This document shows, piece by piece, positions 17,200 to 26,780 of a stretch of DNA of 64,000 nucleotides. The position numbers and the translations under genes were made by a program. Where the stretch lies: positions 1,193,001 to 1,257,000 of the forward strand of contig NZ_CP011477.1 of NCBI RefSeq assembly GCF_001010805.1, read 5' to 3'. The notes under the pieces are model-generated. The model made no database searches. It saw nothing but the letters and a program-made list of their open reading frames with translations, and was not told the origin of the DNA. The stretch comes from Spongiibacter sp. IMCC21906 (GTDB taxonomy: Bacteria; Pseudomonadota; Gammaproteobacteria; Pseudomonadales; Spongiibacteraceae). How positions within the stretch are numbered: position 1 is the stretch's first letter; each line of letters begins with the position of its first letter.

Positions 17200-18591
17200 T
17201 TATTCGACTGCAATGCCGTTGAGGGTAAAAATTCGCTGCCTAAATTGCCCGAACACTCCCAGTGTGGATTCGTATGTTTGAGAGAGTGATGGGGCGAAGC
17301 ATTGGGGCTCAGGTTCTTTGTTGGTATCTTTCTGGAGGAGTCCAAGCTCTAGGTCGTATTCCCCTTCGTCGATTTCGTTGTGGCAAGGTACATGCTTGAT
17401 TTCCTGCTGGCCAACAGAGCAGATATTAAACTGAACTATGTTGTCGAGGGGAATGTCTTCGGCAACTCTGTGTGAGTATTCATTTAACGTTGGCTCGGCG
17501 GGAATGTATATATAGCCGGTTGATGTATTCGCGCTATCTGCTCGTAAGATACGTCCTAAAATTTGGCGGAAGTATAGTTCGGTCTTAACTCTGGTCAGGT
17601 GACAGCAGACACGTAGTCTAGGGATATTGGTGCCTTCACTTATCATACCGACAGAAATAATCCACTTCCGGCTGCTGTATTTGTATTCTCTAATCGTTTT
17701 TAAAGCATCATCTTCTAGATAAGTGGCAACATCTGAGTCTTCATTATAATGCTGTTTAAGCAGGCGACTTATGTTGTTAGCGTGTATGACTGAAGACGCT
17801 ACAATTAATCCGCCGGCGTTGGGGAACTGCTTACGAAGACTGTCAAGCTTGCGGTTAGCTTGGCCCAGCATATATTTAATTAGGTCTTCATTTTCAACCA
17901 CACTTTGATAGCTACAGTTACTGGTTGTTAGTAGATCTTTGAATGATTTGTAGCTGGTGCGCATTCCAGACTCATTTAGAGTGATTTTGTCGTTATCAAT
18001 TAGTGTGATGCTGGGAATACGACAAACATTATCAGTTATCGCCTGTGGTAGTCCGTAGGAGTAATCACAATGTACCAATCCATTTTCGCAGTAGCTCGAG
18101 AGTGCGATAGGAATATTGTCAGAACGCCATGGGGTTCCCGTGAGTGCCAGTGTATAAGCTGCTTTTCCTTGGATCTCAGATATAATCTTACCGCCCCAAG
18201 TGTTAGCATTTTTCAAATCGCTACCGGCGCAATGATGAATCTCATCAAAAATCACGAATACGTTATGGCTCTCGAATAAATCCCATATATCACATTCACT
18301 GATCATTGCCTGATAAGTTAATACCCGTCCAATCGAGCCAAGTTTGCCATCAAGCTTTCTTCCCATCTGAACTTCAAGTTCCTCGCGAAAGTCGTCGGAA
18401 ACAATAATTGACGGAGCAATACAGATAACTAAATCAATAAGATCAGCGTCGAAAAGCTGCTTGGCGAGAATTGCCGCCATAAGGGTCTTTCCTGCGCCAG
18501 GGGTTGCAAGACAAAGGAAATGGGAATGGCAGTTTTTGTACTGGTAAATGGCCTTCGTTATGCATTCATGCTGCCAGAGTCTAAGCTTCAT
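17200..18591 (-). CDS. SF2 DEAD/DEAH-type helicase of a putative defence or regulatory module
   Basis: A 463-aa superfamily 2 helicase. Motif I is ATPGAGKT (29-36), II DEIH (116-119), III TGTPWRSD (151-158), V SVGMISEGTNIP and VI QILGRILRAD. No nuclease domain is visible; the C-terminal ~80 residues match nothing I know. I place the start at ATG 18591, with GAGG upstream and just after the stop of the preceding gene, rather than six codons earlier. It forms a two-gene operon with an upstream winged-helix protein and is divergent from an XRE repressor. It sits between a type I R-M system and the recD2 remnant, so defence is suspected, not shown. Confidence 0.8.
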   Translation of the reverse strand: MKLRLWQHECITKAIYQYKNCHSHFLCLATPGAGKTLMAAILAKQLFDADLIDLVICIAPSIIVSDDFREELEVQMGRKLDGKLGSIGRVLTYQAMISECDIWDLFESHNVFVIFDEIHHCAGSDLKNANTWGGKIISEIQGKAAYTLALTGTPWRSDNIPIALSSYCENGLVHCDYSYGLPQAITDNVCRIPSITLIDNDKITLNESGMRTSYKSFKDLLTTSNCSYQSVVENEDLIKYMLGQANRKLDSLRKQFPNAGGLIVASSVIHANNISRLLKQHYNEDSDVATYLEDDALKTIREYKYSSRKWIISVGMISEGTNIPRLRVCCHLTRVKTELYFRQILGRILRADSANTSTGYIYIPAEPTLNEYSHRVAEDIPLDNIVQFNICSVGQQEIKHVPCHNEIDEGEYDLELGLLQKDTNKEPEPQCFAPSLSQTYESTLGVFGQFRQRIFTLNGIAVE

Positions 18592-18593
18592 AA

Positions 18594-19136
18594 TTAAGCC
18601 TCTTGGCACTTGGATATGAGAGATTCAATGGCTCTAACTCGGCCTAGTGTTTTTGAGTAGCGGTTGCGTGCGTCATTGTAGAGGTCTTGCAAGTCGTCAC
18701 GTCGATTGGGTAGCTGACTACTAAGTGCCTCGTACTCTTCTGCTTCGCTGATGGTGGTTAGCAGTTCAAGCTTATGTTTCTTCAGCTGTTCATTTAAGTC
18801 GTTTATATAATGATTGTTGGGTTTTGCGCTGACTGTGGTTTTTGGTGTTGGCTTTTTGCGGTGAGGTGAGCCAATTGAGTAATTGGCCGAGTTAAAGCTA
18901 TTTGTCAAACTGTAGCGAGGGCGGCCGTTAATATTGTTTGATTCTTTAACTGCAAATCCAGCCCAAATCAGTCGATCAATATTTCTTTGAATAAACTGGT
19001 GTGCCTGCTTTTTGTTCAAATTTGGACTGCTATCCAGCTTTAAATAGGCGTCTACCAGATCTGCGCAGCTGAATGCCTGAAACTTATTGGAGGTCAGTAG
19101 AGAAAGTAACTCGGGTTTGATTTTTAATTTAGGCAT
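18594..19136 (-). CDS. Winged-helix and coiled-coil protein, unknown function
   Basis: A 180-aa protein. The first ~80 residues look like a winged helix: helices around 8-30 and 40-60, then the wing strand RPRYSL. A basic, Pro/Lys-rich linker (about 88-105) follows, and a predicted coiled coil (about 112-178). I do not recognise a family. It is the first gene of the helicase operon (2 nt before the helicase start), and its promoter faces the operator array upstream of the XRE gene. It may recruit the helicase to DNA or RNA; this is inference. Confidence 0.65.
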   Translation of the reverse strand: MPKLKIKPELLSLLTSNKFQAFSCADLVDAYLKLDSSPNLNKKQAHQFIQRNIDRLIWAGFAVKESNNINGRPRYSLTNSFNSANYSIGSPHRKKPTPKTTVSAKPNNHYINDLNEQLKKHKLELLTTISEAEEYEALSSQLPNRRDDLQDLYNDARNRYSKTLGRVRAIESLISKCQEA

Positions 19137-19194
19137 GAGGGCTGTGTATCTGAATTAGAGCGAATGTTGATCAATAAACGATCGGCAAATAAAG

Positions 19195-19245
19195 CTTAGG
19201 ATTCCTAAGTATACTTTAACGTAATATACTTAGACAATCTAAGTC
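19195..19245. promoter_or_regulatory. Array of CTTAG/CTAAG half-sites, probable XRE operator
   Basis: Overlapping palindromes stand between divergent genes: cttagg-att-cctaag (19195-19209); ctaagtata (19205-19213) with tatacttag (19225-19233), perfect 9-bp arms with 11-nt spacing; and acttag-acaat-ctaagt (19229-19245). Four half-sites in about 50 bp, 29 bp before the XRE start and about 60 bp before the divergent operon, fit an autoregulatory operator controlling both directions. Confidence 0.65.
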
Positions 19246-19273
19246 CTCTAGGCCTATAGAAGATGATTAAAAG

Positions 19274-19597
19274 TTGGCAAGTATTAGCCCATTACCTCAG
19301 CGCCTTTTGGAAGCGCGTACCCTTAAGGGAATTAGTCAGAAAAAATTGGGTATTCAGCTTGGTATGGAGCCTGGGTCAGCCAGTGGTCGAATGAATCATT
19401 ACGAGAAAGGCCGTCATACGCCTGACTATCCTACCTTAAAACGAATTGCGGCCGAGTTAGATGTGCCCGTTGCCTATTTTTTCTGTGAGAGTCGCATAAT
19501 CGCCGAGCTTGTCTGTCGTATTGAAAAGCTGTCGGAGAAAGAGCAGAAGGCATTACTGGGCCAGATTAAATGTATAAAAGAAGACCCATCTGCATAG
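19274..19597 (+). CDS. XRE-family HTH transcriptional regulator
   Basis: A 107-aa Cro/CI-type protein. The HTH spans about residues 8-62 (RLLEARTLKGISQKKLGIQL then GSASGRMNHYEKGRHTPDYP and LDVPVAYFF), followed by a short helix pair probably for dimerisation. Translation appears to start at TTG 19274; the nearby ATG at 19263 is out of frame. It is divergent from the winged-helix/helicase operon with four palindromic half-sites between, so it probably represses itself and that operon. Confidence 0.85.
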   Translation: MASISPLPQRLLEARTLKGISQKKLGIQLGMEPGSASGRMNHYEKGRHTPDYPTLKRIAAELDVPVAYFFCESRIIAELVCRIEKLSEKEQKALLGQIKCIKEDPSA

Positions 19598-19765
19598 GTT
19601 TGTGTTCGGCGACAATTATCTTGGTCGTTGGGGGCAGTACTCTTGCTGAGAGCCATGAATGATCAATAGTTTGTCTATGCGGCATTTATCAGCTATTTGA
19701 TATGACATCTTATGGCTAACCGATATCATCAGGTCGTGTGAACGCTGGTTGGTAATCGTGGTGGG

Positions 19766-21331
19766 CTAAAAGGCGGTGAGTTTGGCTGCTAGGTCAGTAT
19801 TACGCTCCTCGTTGGATGGTCCTCGCTCAACAGCTTTTTGTAACAATACACTGTCTCCCATTATTACGAGGCTATTGACTGCCCTGGTTATGCCTGTGTA
19901 GATCAATGTTTGGTCGATCATGTGCTGAGCATAGGTTGGTAGGACAAGGAGGCATGTATCCCATTGTGAGCCCTGTGATTTGTGGATCGTGATGGCGTAT
20001 CCAAGCTCAAGAATTGGTAAGATATCTATCGTGATTGGAACGGACCTCCCATCAATAGTGAGTTCGCCTAAGCTCTGATCCACCTGCATCTCTGGGTAAA
20101 CGGCAGTTATTGCTCCTATATCTCCGTTCCGTATATCGGCGTCATACTTGTTCTCTGTGACCATAACCCGGTCTCCCAGCCGAAGCTTTGCGCCGGTCGA
20201 GGTTAGCCACGGAATCATTTCCCTCCCTCTGAAAAGATGGTGAATTTCTGGCGCTGGCTGGTCGAATGTTGCTTGAATTAGCTTATTGATTTGATCGGCA
20301 CCCATCGGTCCTTTTCTTGTAGGCACAAGAATTATCGTTTGTTCGGCGTCAGGGTGAGATCTGAAGTGTTTCACAACGATATTGGGCGAGTCAGTGTATG
20401 TGTAGCTAACGTCGCCCGAGGTACTATTGAGCAGGCTGGGGTCGAATACACCGTTGCGTATGTTTGTGGCCAGATGGTGAATGCCTGATGTTGATTTCTG
20501 TCGCTGAACAGCTGTGAGTTCGATTAGGGTTAGTTTGTTGCAAGCAATTGCATCATGAAAGATCAAGCCAACGCCGACTGGAGGAAGCTGCGCTGCATCC
20601 CCTACGAGAAGTATCCTTGTAGCCTCTGGCAGAGCACCAGCTAGACGGTACATGGATAGGAGGTCAACCATCGATGCTTCGTCGACTATGAGTAGAAGTG
20701 CGTCGGGTAGTGGTTCTTTATCTTCTCCGGCATGCATTGCTAATAGTTTTGCAATGGTCAATGCGGGTCGGCCTGTGGCTTCTGACATTCGACGCGCGGC
20801 CCGACCTGAAAGCGCTACGAGGTATTGCGGCAATTGATCTACGAGTTTGTCGTACACCTCTAAAATCGCAAGTAGGATGGTAGTTTTCCCCGTTCCGGCA
20901 CCGCCGCAAATAATTGCTACAGGGTTGATTACGGCCTGCAGGACAGCATCCTTTTGCTCGGGTGTGAGGCTGAAATTTAGCGTCTCTTCAAATGCTGAAA
21001 TTGCAGCTTTGATTTTTTGCTCTGTCAGATCCTGCTCTTGATAGGAAAGAAGCGCTCCGTCCCCTGGCCTCCTGGAGGCACATCCTGTAATGAGGTTCGC
21101 TACTGTATTTTCTTGCACAGCGTAGCCAAGGCTTTGCAGCCCACCGTTGACCCTAAGTAATGCGCCTTCGGTCACGCATAGGTCAATTAGTTTGCTACTG
21201 CTCATATCGAGCTCCGGGCTGGCTTCAGCGATCCCTTCTATGAGGGTTTGCTCTAGTATTGCAGTCGACTTCGTTTTTGAGCAGTAGGTTGTACAAACGT
21301 GTTCAGCCACTGCTGCGATTCGTCTCTTGGC
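19766..21331 (-). pseudogene. recD2: RecD2-like helicase, 3' part, separated by a Tn3-family insertion
   Basis: The frame from 19766 up to the insertion holds both motor domains of a RecD2/TraA-type SF1B helicase: Walker A GGAGTGKTT, Walker B LLIVDEASMVD, QLPPVG of motif III, and the C-terminal YAITIHKSQGSQWD and YTGITRA. The 5' part lies at 31041-31675. Joining them across a single TTGGC copy is in frame and gives 731 aa, the usual RecD2 length. The remnant may still be made as a 514-aa protein from GTG 21310. Its frame is also continuous with the tnpA frame, separated only by the tnpA TAG stop (21365-21367). Confidence 0.9.
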
Positions 21332-21369
21332 GGGGTTGTTTGCGGGAGGGGGCGAAATGACACCCTAAG
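21332..21369 (+). repeat. Tn3-family left inverted repeat
   Basis: A 38-bp terminal repeat starting GGGGTTGTTTGCGGGAGGGG. The tnpA stop codon lies inside it. Flanked outside by TTGGC. Confidence 0.93.
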
Positions 21370-24253
21370 CATCGGGCCAATGGTATTCACCAGTTAGATT
21401 GATATGCTCCCACCCCAGAGGGGATACATGGGGCAGTAGATCGGGATTTGGTGCCTCACCGGCATTGGTGAGTGTCTCGACAATTTCCCCCAGCTTTTTG
21501 GTGTTCCAATAGATAATGATTGCCGCAATGAGATTCATCCCAGCAATTCGATAGTGTTGTCCCTCAGAGGATCGATCACGAATCTCACCTCGACGATGAA
21601 AACTGATTGCGCGCTTTAGGGCGTGGTGTGACTCACCTTTGTTGAGCCCCATCTGTACGCGCTGTTGCAACTCAGCGTCCAACATCCACTGCATCATAAA
21701 CAACGATCGTTCAACTCGACCGATCTCACGTAGGGCGACAGCCAGTTCATTCTGTCGCGGGTAGGCAGATAGTCGTTTCAAAAGCTGACTGGGTTTCACT
21801 GTGTTTGCCGCTGCGCTTGCTGATAGCCGGAGAATGTCGGGCCAATTCCGCACGATCAGATCTTCGTTGATCTTGGCCGCAACCAACGGCCTCAGTGTCT
21901 TGTGTACCTCGCTTGGATTAAATGCATACAAGCGTTTCGCCGGTAGATCGCGAATACGAGGTGCAAAACGGTAGCCCAGCAGTGAGCACATGGCGAACAC
22001 ATGATCGGTAAACCCACCGGTATCTGCATATTGTTCCTTCACTCGCCGTCCGGCGTCATTCGACAACAGTCCGTCGAGAATATAAGGCGCTTCGTGTGCT
22101 GTTGCCGGAATCGCTTGCGTCGAGAACGGAGCATATTGATCGGAGACATGGGTATACCCCTTTATCCCTGGGTCAATGCCATAGCGTCTGTTCACCACAT
22201 TCATGGCTTCGCCAGGCCCGGAGGCTCGGAAGAATTGACCATCGGCCGACGCAGACTCTCCGGCGCCCCAAAGTCTGGACATAGGCAGTTGACTTTGCGC
22301 GTCCACGATCATGGCGAGTGCTTGCCGATAGCCATCGTCTTGTACGTGCCACCGAGAAATTCTAAGCAACTCCCAGAAAGAATGTGTTGTGGATACGGCA
22401 CCCATCTTGCGAAGGCCCAAATTCACGCCGTCACTGAGGAGCACCGTTAAAAGCCCGATTTGGTCACGACACGGCGCTCCTGTTCGCAAATCTGTGAAAG
22501 CTTCTGTAAACCCGATATCACGATCTACTGACAACAGAATGTCAGTGACCGGTGTTTGCGGTACACGCCGGTACAAATCCATGACTAGCTGATGGGCATT
22601 GTCGGGCGCCTGTTTCTCCAATTTGGAGAGTTTGAGTACGCCGTCTTGAATTAGCCCGTTTGGTAGCCGGTCACGGCGTGCGGCTTCGCCTGTGGCTTCA
22701 AATGCTTGAGCCAGCACCTGTTTCCGTTGCGTTAACCAGTCGAGAGGGTCCAACGGTACTGCCAGTGCTGATGACGTTGCAACGGCGTTAACCGGTATCA
22801 ACTCTTTCGATGGCTCTGCATATCGACGGCTATTTTTTAACCAGATGTCGCCTGCCCTAAATGCATCGCGAATAGCGAAAAGAATCGCAGTTTCCCAAGT
22901 TCGACGGTCTGTGCGCTGCAACCTCTTTCGCCATTTGGGTCTAGCGAAGGCTATCGGTAGATTGTTTGGTAACCCCCGATTATTCGATCGGTTCAGTTGT
23001 TGGAGTGCGTTAATTGCTTTGAGTATCGGTCCTGCTGACTGCGCACCTTCGATCGCGAGTGTGTTCAGAAACCGTGGTGCATAGCGACGAAATCTAGCGT
23101 AGCCACTGTTCACAAAATCCAGAGGATCGGCTCCAACTTTGGCATTCACAGCGGTGGCATCTTCGACCAGGCGATTGAATACCTCCCAGCCGCAATCCTG
23201 TTCAATGGCTGTGTCGACGGGCTCGCCGGCTTCTCGCGCCGCGATGATCGATGCGCCTACTTCGGAAAAAGTTTTGAGTGTTTGTTGGATGAGCGCACGT
23301 TGATCGTTAATTTGATCATCTCTAACACGCTCAGAAGCACGGTACAGCCGACCCACAATTCGATCATGGGTTTCGACGATGGCGTCACCGATTGCGCCAT
23401 GCCATTCAACACCACAGACGACTAGTATCGCCAGTTTTCTATGCGTAGGTAGATCACGCATGCCATCGGCATAGTAGCGTTCACCCTGGCGACGAAGGCG
23501 GGCTACTCTGTGCGAGGGCACACCCTGAAGCAAAGAAGGGCTGAGTTCCAAATCAACGATCCGTTCCAGCCGATCGAGCAACCCATTGACCACCCGTGAG
23601 TTGCTGCCCGGTTCGTGTTGGCGCAACCAGACGAATCGGGTGACGCCTGTCACCGTTGTTTCGCTGAGCAATGCGGTGAGTCTGTCCACTGTGGTGTTGT
23701 CGAGACGATCCGCGATGCGCCTAGAGATACGATTGTCGGCGGCGACCAGAGCATCTGCACACAATCGTTCAACCGTTGAAGGTGCCGGTACAACAATGCG
23801 CCGAAGGCGCATTTGGGCGACCACTTCGCGTGCCAACCCTTCGTTAGAGTGGGCCTGTTCAGCGGCTGATGCCAGCCACTGGGCGAAATCTAGGTCAGAA
23901 GCCTGATAAGTTCGATAGCCGTATAGATTCTGGAGCGACACCGAATGCTGATAGCGTGTCTGCCGTCTCTCCGCATAGTCGGCAAGGTCGCTTTTCGACA
24001 AACCCAGTTGCGCCCCAATAAATTTGATAATTGGGTCTGGGATGAATTCGCCTGGTTGGAGTAGTCGACCGGGATACCGCAAGGCACATAGCTGCAATGC
24101 GAAACCCAATCGGTTGCCGGGGCGTCGCCTTGTTTTGACATGCTGCATGTCCTCGTCACTCAACACGTAGTGGCGGAGCATCGAGTCTTCATCCGCTGGC
24201 AATCCGAACAGTGCTTCCCGTTGTCGTTCGGTCAGAATGGTGCGTCTTGGCAT
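21365..24253 (-). CDS. tnpA: Tn3-family transposase
   Basis: A 962-aa transposase of normal length. The N-terminal DUF4158-type region starts MPRRTILTERQREALFGLP. The DDE domain has its first Asp in SASADGQFF, the second in YILDGLLSND and the Glu in NKGESHHALKRAISFHRRGE. The conserved GYRFAPRIRDLPAKRLY block is present. It binds the 38-bp ends and carries out replicative transposition. Start at ATG 24253, divergent from tnpR across the res region. No frameshift is seen, so it should be active. Confidence 0.95.
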   Translation of the reverse strand: MPRRTILTERQREALFGLPADEDSMLRHYVLSDEDMQHVKTRRRPGNRLGFALQLCALRYPGRLLQPGEFIPDPIIKFIGAQLGLSKSDLADYAERRQTRYQHSVSLQNLYGYRTYQASDLDFAQWLASAAEQAHSNEGLAREVVAQMRLRRIVVPAPSTVERLCADALVAADNRISRRIADRLDNTTVDRLTALLSETTVTGVTRFVWLRQHEPGSNSRVVNGLLDRLERIVDLELSPSLLQGVPSHRVARLRRQGERYYADGMRDLPTHRKLAILVVCGVEWHGAIGDAIVETHDRIVGRLYRASERVRDDQINDQRALIQQTLKTFSEVGASIIAAREAGEPVDTAIEQDCGWEVFNRLVEDATAVNAKVGADPLDFVNSGYARFRRYAPRFLNTLAIEGAQSAGPILKAINALQQLNRSNNRGLPNNLPIAFARPKWRKRLQRTDRRTWETAILFAIRDAFRAGDIWLKNSRRYAEPSKELIPVNAVATSSALAVPLDPLDWLTQRKQVLAQAFEATGEAARRDRLPNGLIQDGVLKLSKLEKQAPDNAHQLVMDLYRRVPQTPVTDILLSVDRDIGFTEAFTDLRTGAPCRDQIGLLTVLLSDGVNLGLRKMGAVSTTHSFWELLRISRWHVQDDGYRQALAMIVDAQSQLPMSRLWGAGESASADGQFFRASGPGEAMNVVNRRYGIDPGIKGYTHVSDQYAPFSTQAIPATAHEAPYILDGLLSNDAGRRVKEQYADTGGFTDHVFAMCSLLGYRFAPRIRDLPAKRLYAFNPSEVHKTLRPLVAAKINEDLIVRNWPDILRLSASAAANTVKPSQLLKRLSAYPRQNELAVALREIGRVERSLFMMQWMLDAELQQRVQMGLNKGESHHALKRAISFHRRGEIRDRSSEGQHYRIAGMNLIAAIIIYWNTKKLGEIVETLTNAGEAPNPDLLPHVSPLGWEHINLTGEYHWPDA

Positions 24254-24347
24254 GCGATACTGTCCCAGTTAAACTAAAGGCTAAACAGGACACCAATCCA
24301 GCCAGTAAACATGCGGCTTTGCAAGCCATGAAGAGAGGTAGGTTTAA
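24254..24347. promoter_or_regulatory. Resolution site (res) and divergent tnpA/tnpR promoters
   Basis: The 94-bp gap between divergent tnpA and tnpR holds resolvase-type repeats: gtcccagttaaac (24262-24274) is matched inversely by gtttaattgggac (24342-24354, 12/13), with a further ggacacc word near 24288. In this family resolvase binds here to resolve cointegrates and to repress both genes. Confidence 0.7.
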
Positions 24348-24953
24348 TTGGGACACCGGGTAGCCATTTATTGTCGAGTGTCGACAGCTGATCAATCGTG
24401 TGCGCGGCAGGCACGCGATCTTCGAGCATTCGCTAAACGAGCGAACTACGACGTCATTGGAGTTTTCAAGGAAACGGGGTCAGGTGCGAAATTGGATCGC
24501 ACAGAACGAAAGAAAATTATGGCCTTGGCGCAACGCCGGGAAATCGATGCGGTAGTCGTGACAGAATTGTCTCGATGGGGTCGATCAACCATCGACCTGC
24601 TCAACACGCTCCGCGACCTGGAAAACTGGAAAGTCTCGGTGGTCGCCATAAGCGGCATGACCTTTGATCTATCGACATCCCATGGTCGGATGATGGCAAC
24701 CTTTCTATCCGGCATCGCAGAATTTGAACGTGATTTAATTAGTGAACGCGTAAAATCCGGTCTTGCTGCAGCAAAAGCTCGCGGCAAAAAGCTGGGCCGA
24801 AAGAAGGGCTTCCGCCCAAAATCCGACAAACTTTCACCTAAAGTGCTTCACCTCATTGAACAAGGTAAGAGCTATCGATGGATTGCACGGGATCTCGGTA
24901 TTAGCAAGAACACGGTCTCTGAGATTGTAAAACGCTCACGCGAGGCGGCCTAG
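24348..24953 (+). CDS. tnpR: Serine resolvase of the Tn3-family element
   Basis: A 201-aa small serine recombinase. The catalytic Ser lies in YCRVSTADQ near the N-terminus. The conserved GRSTIDLLNTLRDLE and MMATFLSGIAEFERDLISER blocks follow, and a C-terminal HTH (about 155-200, YRWIARDLGISKNTVSEIVK) binds DNA. It resolves the cointegrate at res. It starts at TTG 24348, the only sensible start before the catalytic Ser. Confidence 0.93.
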   Translation: MGHRVAIYCRVSTADQSCARQARDLRAFAKRANYDVIGVFKETGSGAKLDRTERKKIMALAQRREIDAVVVTELSRWGRSTIDLLNTLRDLENWKVSVVAISGMTFDLSTSHGRMMATFLSGIAEFERDLISERVKSGLAAAKARGKKLGRKKGFRPKSDKLSPKVLHLIEQGKSYRWIARDLGISKNTVSEIVKRSREAA

Positions 24954-24983
24954 ACGCAGGCACTTTTTCTCGGTACCAGACCC

Positions 24984-25165
24984 TCAGCGACCTCGTTCAA
25001 ACAGATCGACGAGTTCAACGATCTTATCTCTTTGCTCATCCAAAGAGCCTTCTCTAAGTGCACCTTCAATACAGGAATTTGCATGATCACGTAGAAGTTC
25101 GGTTTCAACTTTTTTCAACGCGGCTTTCGTGGCCTGAATTTGTTGCAAGATGTCGACACAGTAGC
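24984..25165 (-). pseudogene. csoR: CsoR-type copper repressor, 3' part, split by IS3-family element
   Basis: Encodes YCVDILQQIQATKAALKK to the natural C-terminus, the helical core of CsoR/FrmR regulators. It includes metal ligands Cys40, His65 and Cys69 in restored numbering (Y-C-V-D and D-H-A-N-S-C). The 5' part is at 26811-26927. Restored across one GTAGC copy the protein is 97 aa and in frame. CsoR proteins repress copper genes until Cu(I) binds. An ATG read from inside the IS (25202) could give a 72-aa piece lacking helix 1, unlikely to bind DNA. Confidence 0.93.
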
Positions 25166-25233
25166 CCCCTCTGTCAGGATAGTTGTCGTGTCCAATTTTC
25201 AATTAATACTCGGGGGGCGCTCAGGAATGAGCA

Positions 25234-25731
25234 ATGAAACAATACCCAGAAGAACGCAAGCAGGCGGTGCTTAGAAGAATGATGCCGCCAGAAAACACCC
25301 CGGTACGCGTGCTATCAGAAGAGACGGGAATCTCCGACGTGACCCTGTATCATTGGCGCAAACAAGCCCGATCAGGAGGGATGGTAGTGCCAGGGGATGG
25401 AAGGAATCCGGAAGGTTGGTCGCCCGAAGACAAGTTTGCAGTCGTGCTGGAGACCGCCGCTCTGAACGAGGCGGAGGTGGCCGAGTACTGCCGCAAGAAG
25501 GGGCTGTATGCGGAGCAGATACTGGCGTGGAAAGAGGTTTGCATGCACGCCAATGCCACGGCAGTAGAACAGGCCAGGTCAGCGCGGGATCAGGCTCGAT
25601 CGGCGAAGAAAGAGATCAAGGAGCTGAAGCGCGATCTGCGTCATAAAGAGAAGGCGCTGGCGGAAACCGCTGCGTTACTGGTGCTTCGAAAAAAGATGCA
25701 TGCGATCTGGGGCGAGGGAGAGGACGAATGA
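25234..25731 (+). CDS. IS3-family transposase OrfA
   Basis: A 165-aa DNA-binding protein. The N-terminal HTH (KQAVLRRMMPPENTPVRVLS then EETGISDVTLYHWRKQ) precedes a second HTH-like region (about 65-100) and a leucine-zipper coiled coil (about 112-155), ending LLVLRKKMHAIWGEGEDE. It recognises the IS ends. Its stop overlaps the orfB start (ATGA), so orfB is probably made by coupling as well as, or instead of, frameshifting. Confidence 0.92.
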   Translation: MKQYPEERKQAVLRRMMPPENTPVRVLSEETGISDVTLYHWRKQARSGGMVVPGDGRNPEGWSPEDKFAVVLETAALNEAEVAEYCRKKGLYAEQILAWKEVCMHANATAVEQARSARDQARSAKKEIKELKRDLRHKEKALAETAALLVLRKKMHAIWGEGEDE

Positions 25732-26780
25732 TTAGCACCCCAGATCGCGAGCGAGCCGTCAGGCTGATCAAGGAAACAACCGATGCTGGTGCCCGGACCT
25801 TCAGGGCGTGCGCAGAAATGGGCATAGCCATGCGCACCTATCAGCGCTGGACCCGGGAGGGGGATGTTAAGGCAGATGGTCGCCCTGGTGCGACCCGTCC
25901 GCCACCGGTTCACAAACTGACACAGCAAGAGCGCGAGGCCGTGCTGGTCGCCGTGAATAGCCCAGTACACAGAAGCCTGCCACCCAGCCAGATTGTACCG
26001 GCCCTGGCGGATGAAGGGTGCTTTATCGCCTCTGAGTCCACGTTCTATCGTGTGCTTCGTGAACAGAGCCAACAGCAGCACCGGGGCCGCAGTAAGGCAC
26101 CGACCGCCAAGCCACTCAACACGCACTGTGCCACCGGCCCGAATCAGGTGTGGTGTTGGGACGTGACCTGGTTGCCCGGTCCTGCCAAAGGAATCTTCTT
26201 CTACCTGTACCTCATCCTCGACCTGTACAGCCGCAAGATTGTGGGCTGGGAAATCCATGAGGGAGAGTCCAGTGAACTGGCGTCAGAACTGGTAACCAAG
26301 GCGTATTTACGTGAGGGTATTGCCGGTGTACACCTGGTTCTGCACTCGGACAACGGCAGCCCGATGAAAGGCGCGTCACTGATGGAAACCCTGTACCGAC
26401 TGGGTATCATGTCGTCCTATAGCCGCCCTCGGGTCAGTAACGATAATGCCTATGCTGAGTCGATCTTCCGAACGTGCAAGTACCGCCCTGATTACCCTTA
26501 CAAAGGCTTTGCAACACTGGGCGATGCCCGGGCCTGGGTACTCCAATTTGCGACCTGGTATAACCAGGAACACAAGCACAGCGGGTTGAAGTTCATCACT
26601 CCGGCGCAACGGCATAGTGGCCAGACGACAGAAGTCATACAACAGCGAAAGGCCGTTTACGAGGCCGCGAAAGCAGCCAATCCGAAGCGCTGGTCGGGGA
26701 GAACTCGGAATTGGGATTTGCCAGAAGAGGTCTGGTTGAATCCTGAGAAGGAGAGTCGCAGCTTAGAGGCCGCTGCGTAA
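25728..26780 (+). CDS. IS3-family transposase OrfB (DDE)
   Basis: A 350-aa rve/DDE transposase. An HTH_21 region (about 60-110) precedes the catalytic core. Asp is in VWCWDVTWLPG, the second Asp in LHSDNGSPMKG and Glu in NDNAYAESIFRTCKYR, 35 residues after the second Asp as expected for DD(35)E. The C-terminal WYNQEHKHSGLKFITPAQRH block is typical. It is complete, so the element is probably still mobile. Confidence 0.93.
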   Translation: MISTPDRERAVRLIKETTDAGARTFRACAEMGIAMRTYQRWTREGDVKADGRPGATRPPPVHKLTQQEREAVLVAVNSPVHRSLPPSQIVPALADEGCFIASESTFYRVLREQSQQQHRGRSKAPTAKPLNTHCATGPNQVWCWDVTWLPGPAKGIFFYLYLILDLYSRKIVGWEIHEGESSELASELVTKAYLREGIAGVHLVLHSDNGSPMKGASLMETLYRLGIMSSYSRPRVSNDNAYAESIFRTCKYRPDYPYKGFATLGDARAWVLQFATWYNQEHKHSGLKFITPAQRHSGQTTEVIQQRKAVYEAAKAANPKRWSGRTRNWDLPEEVWLNPEKESRSLEAAA

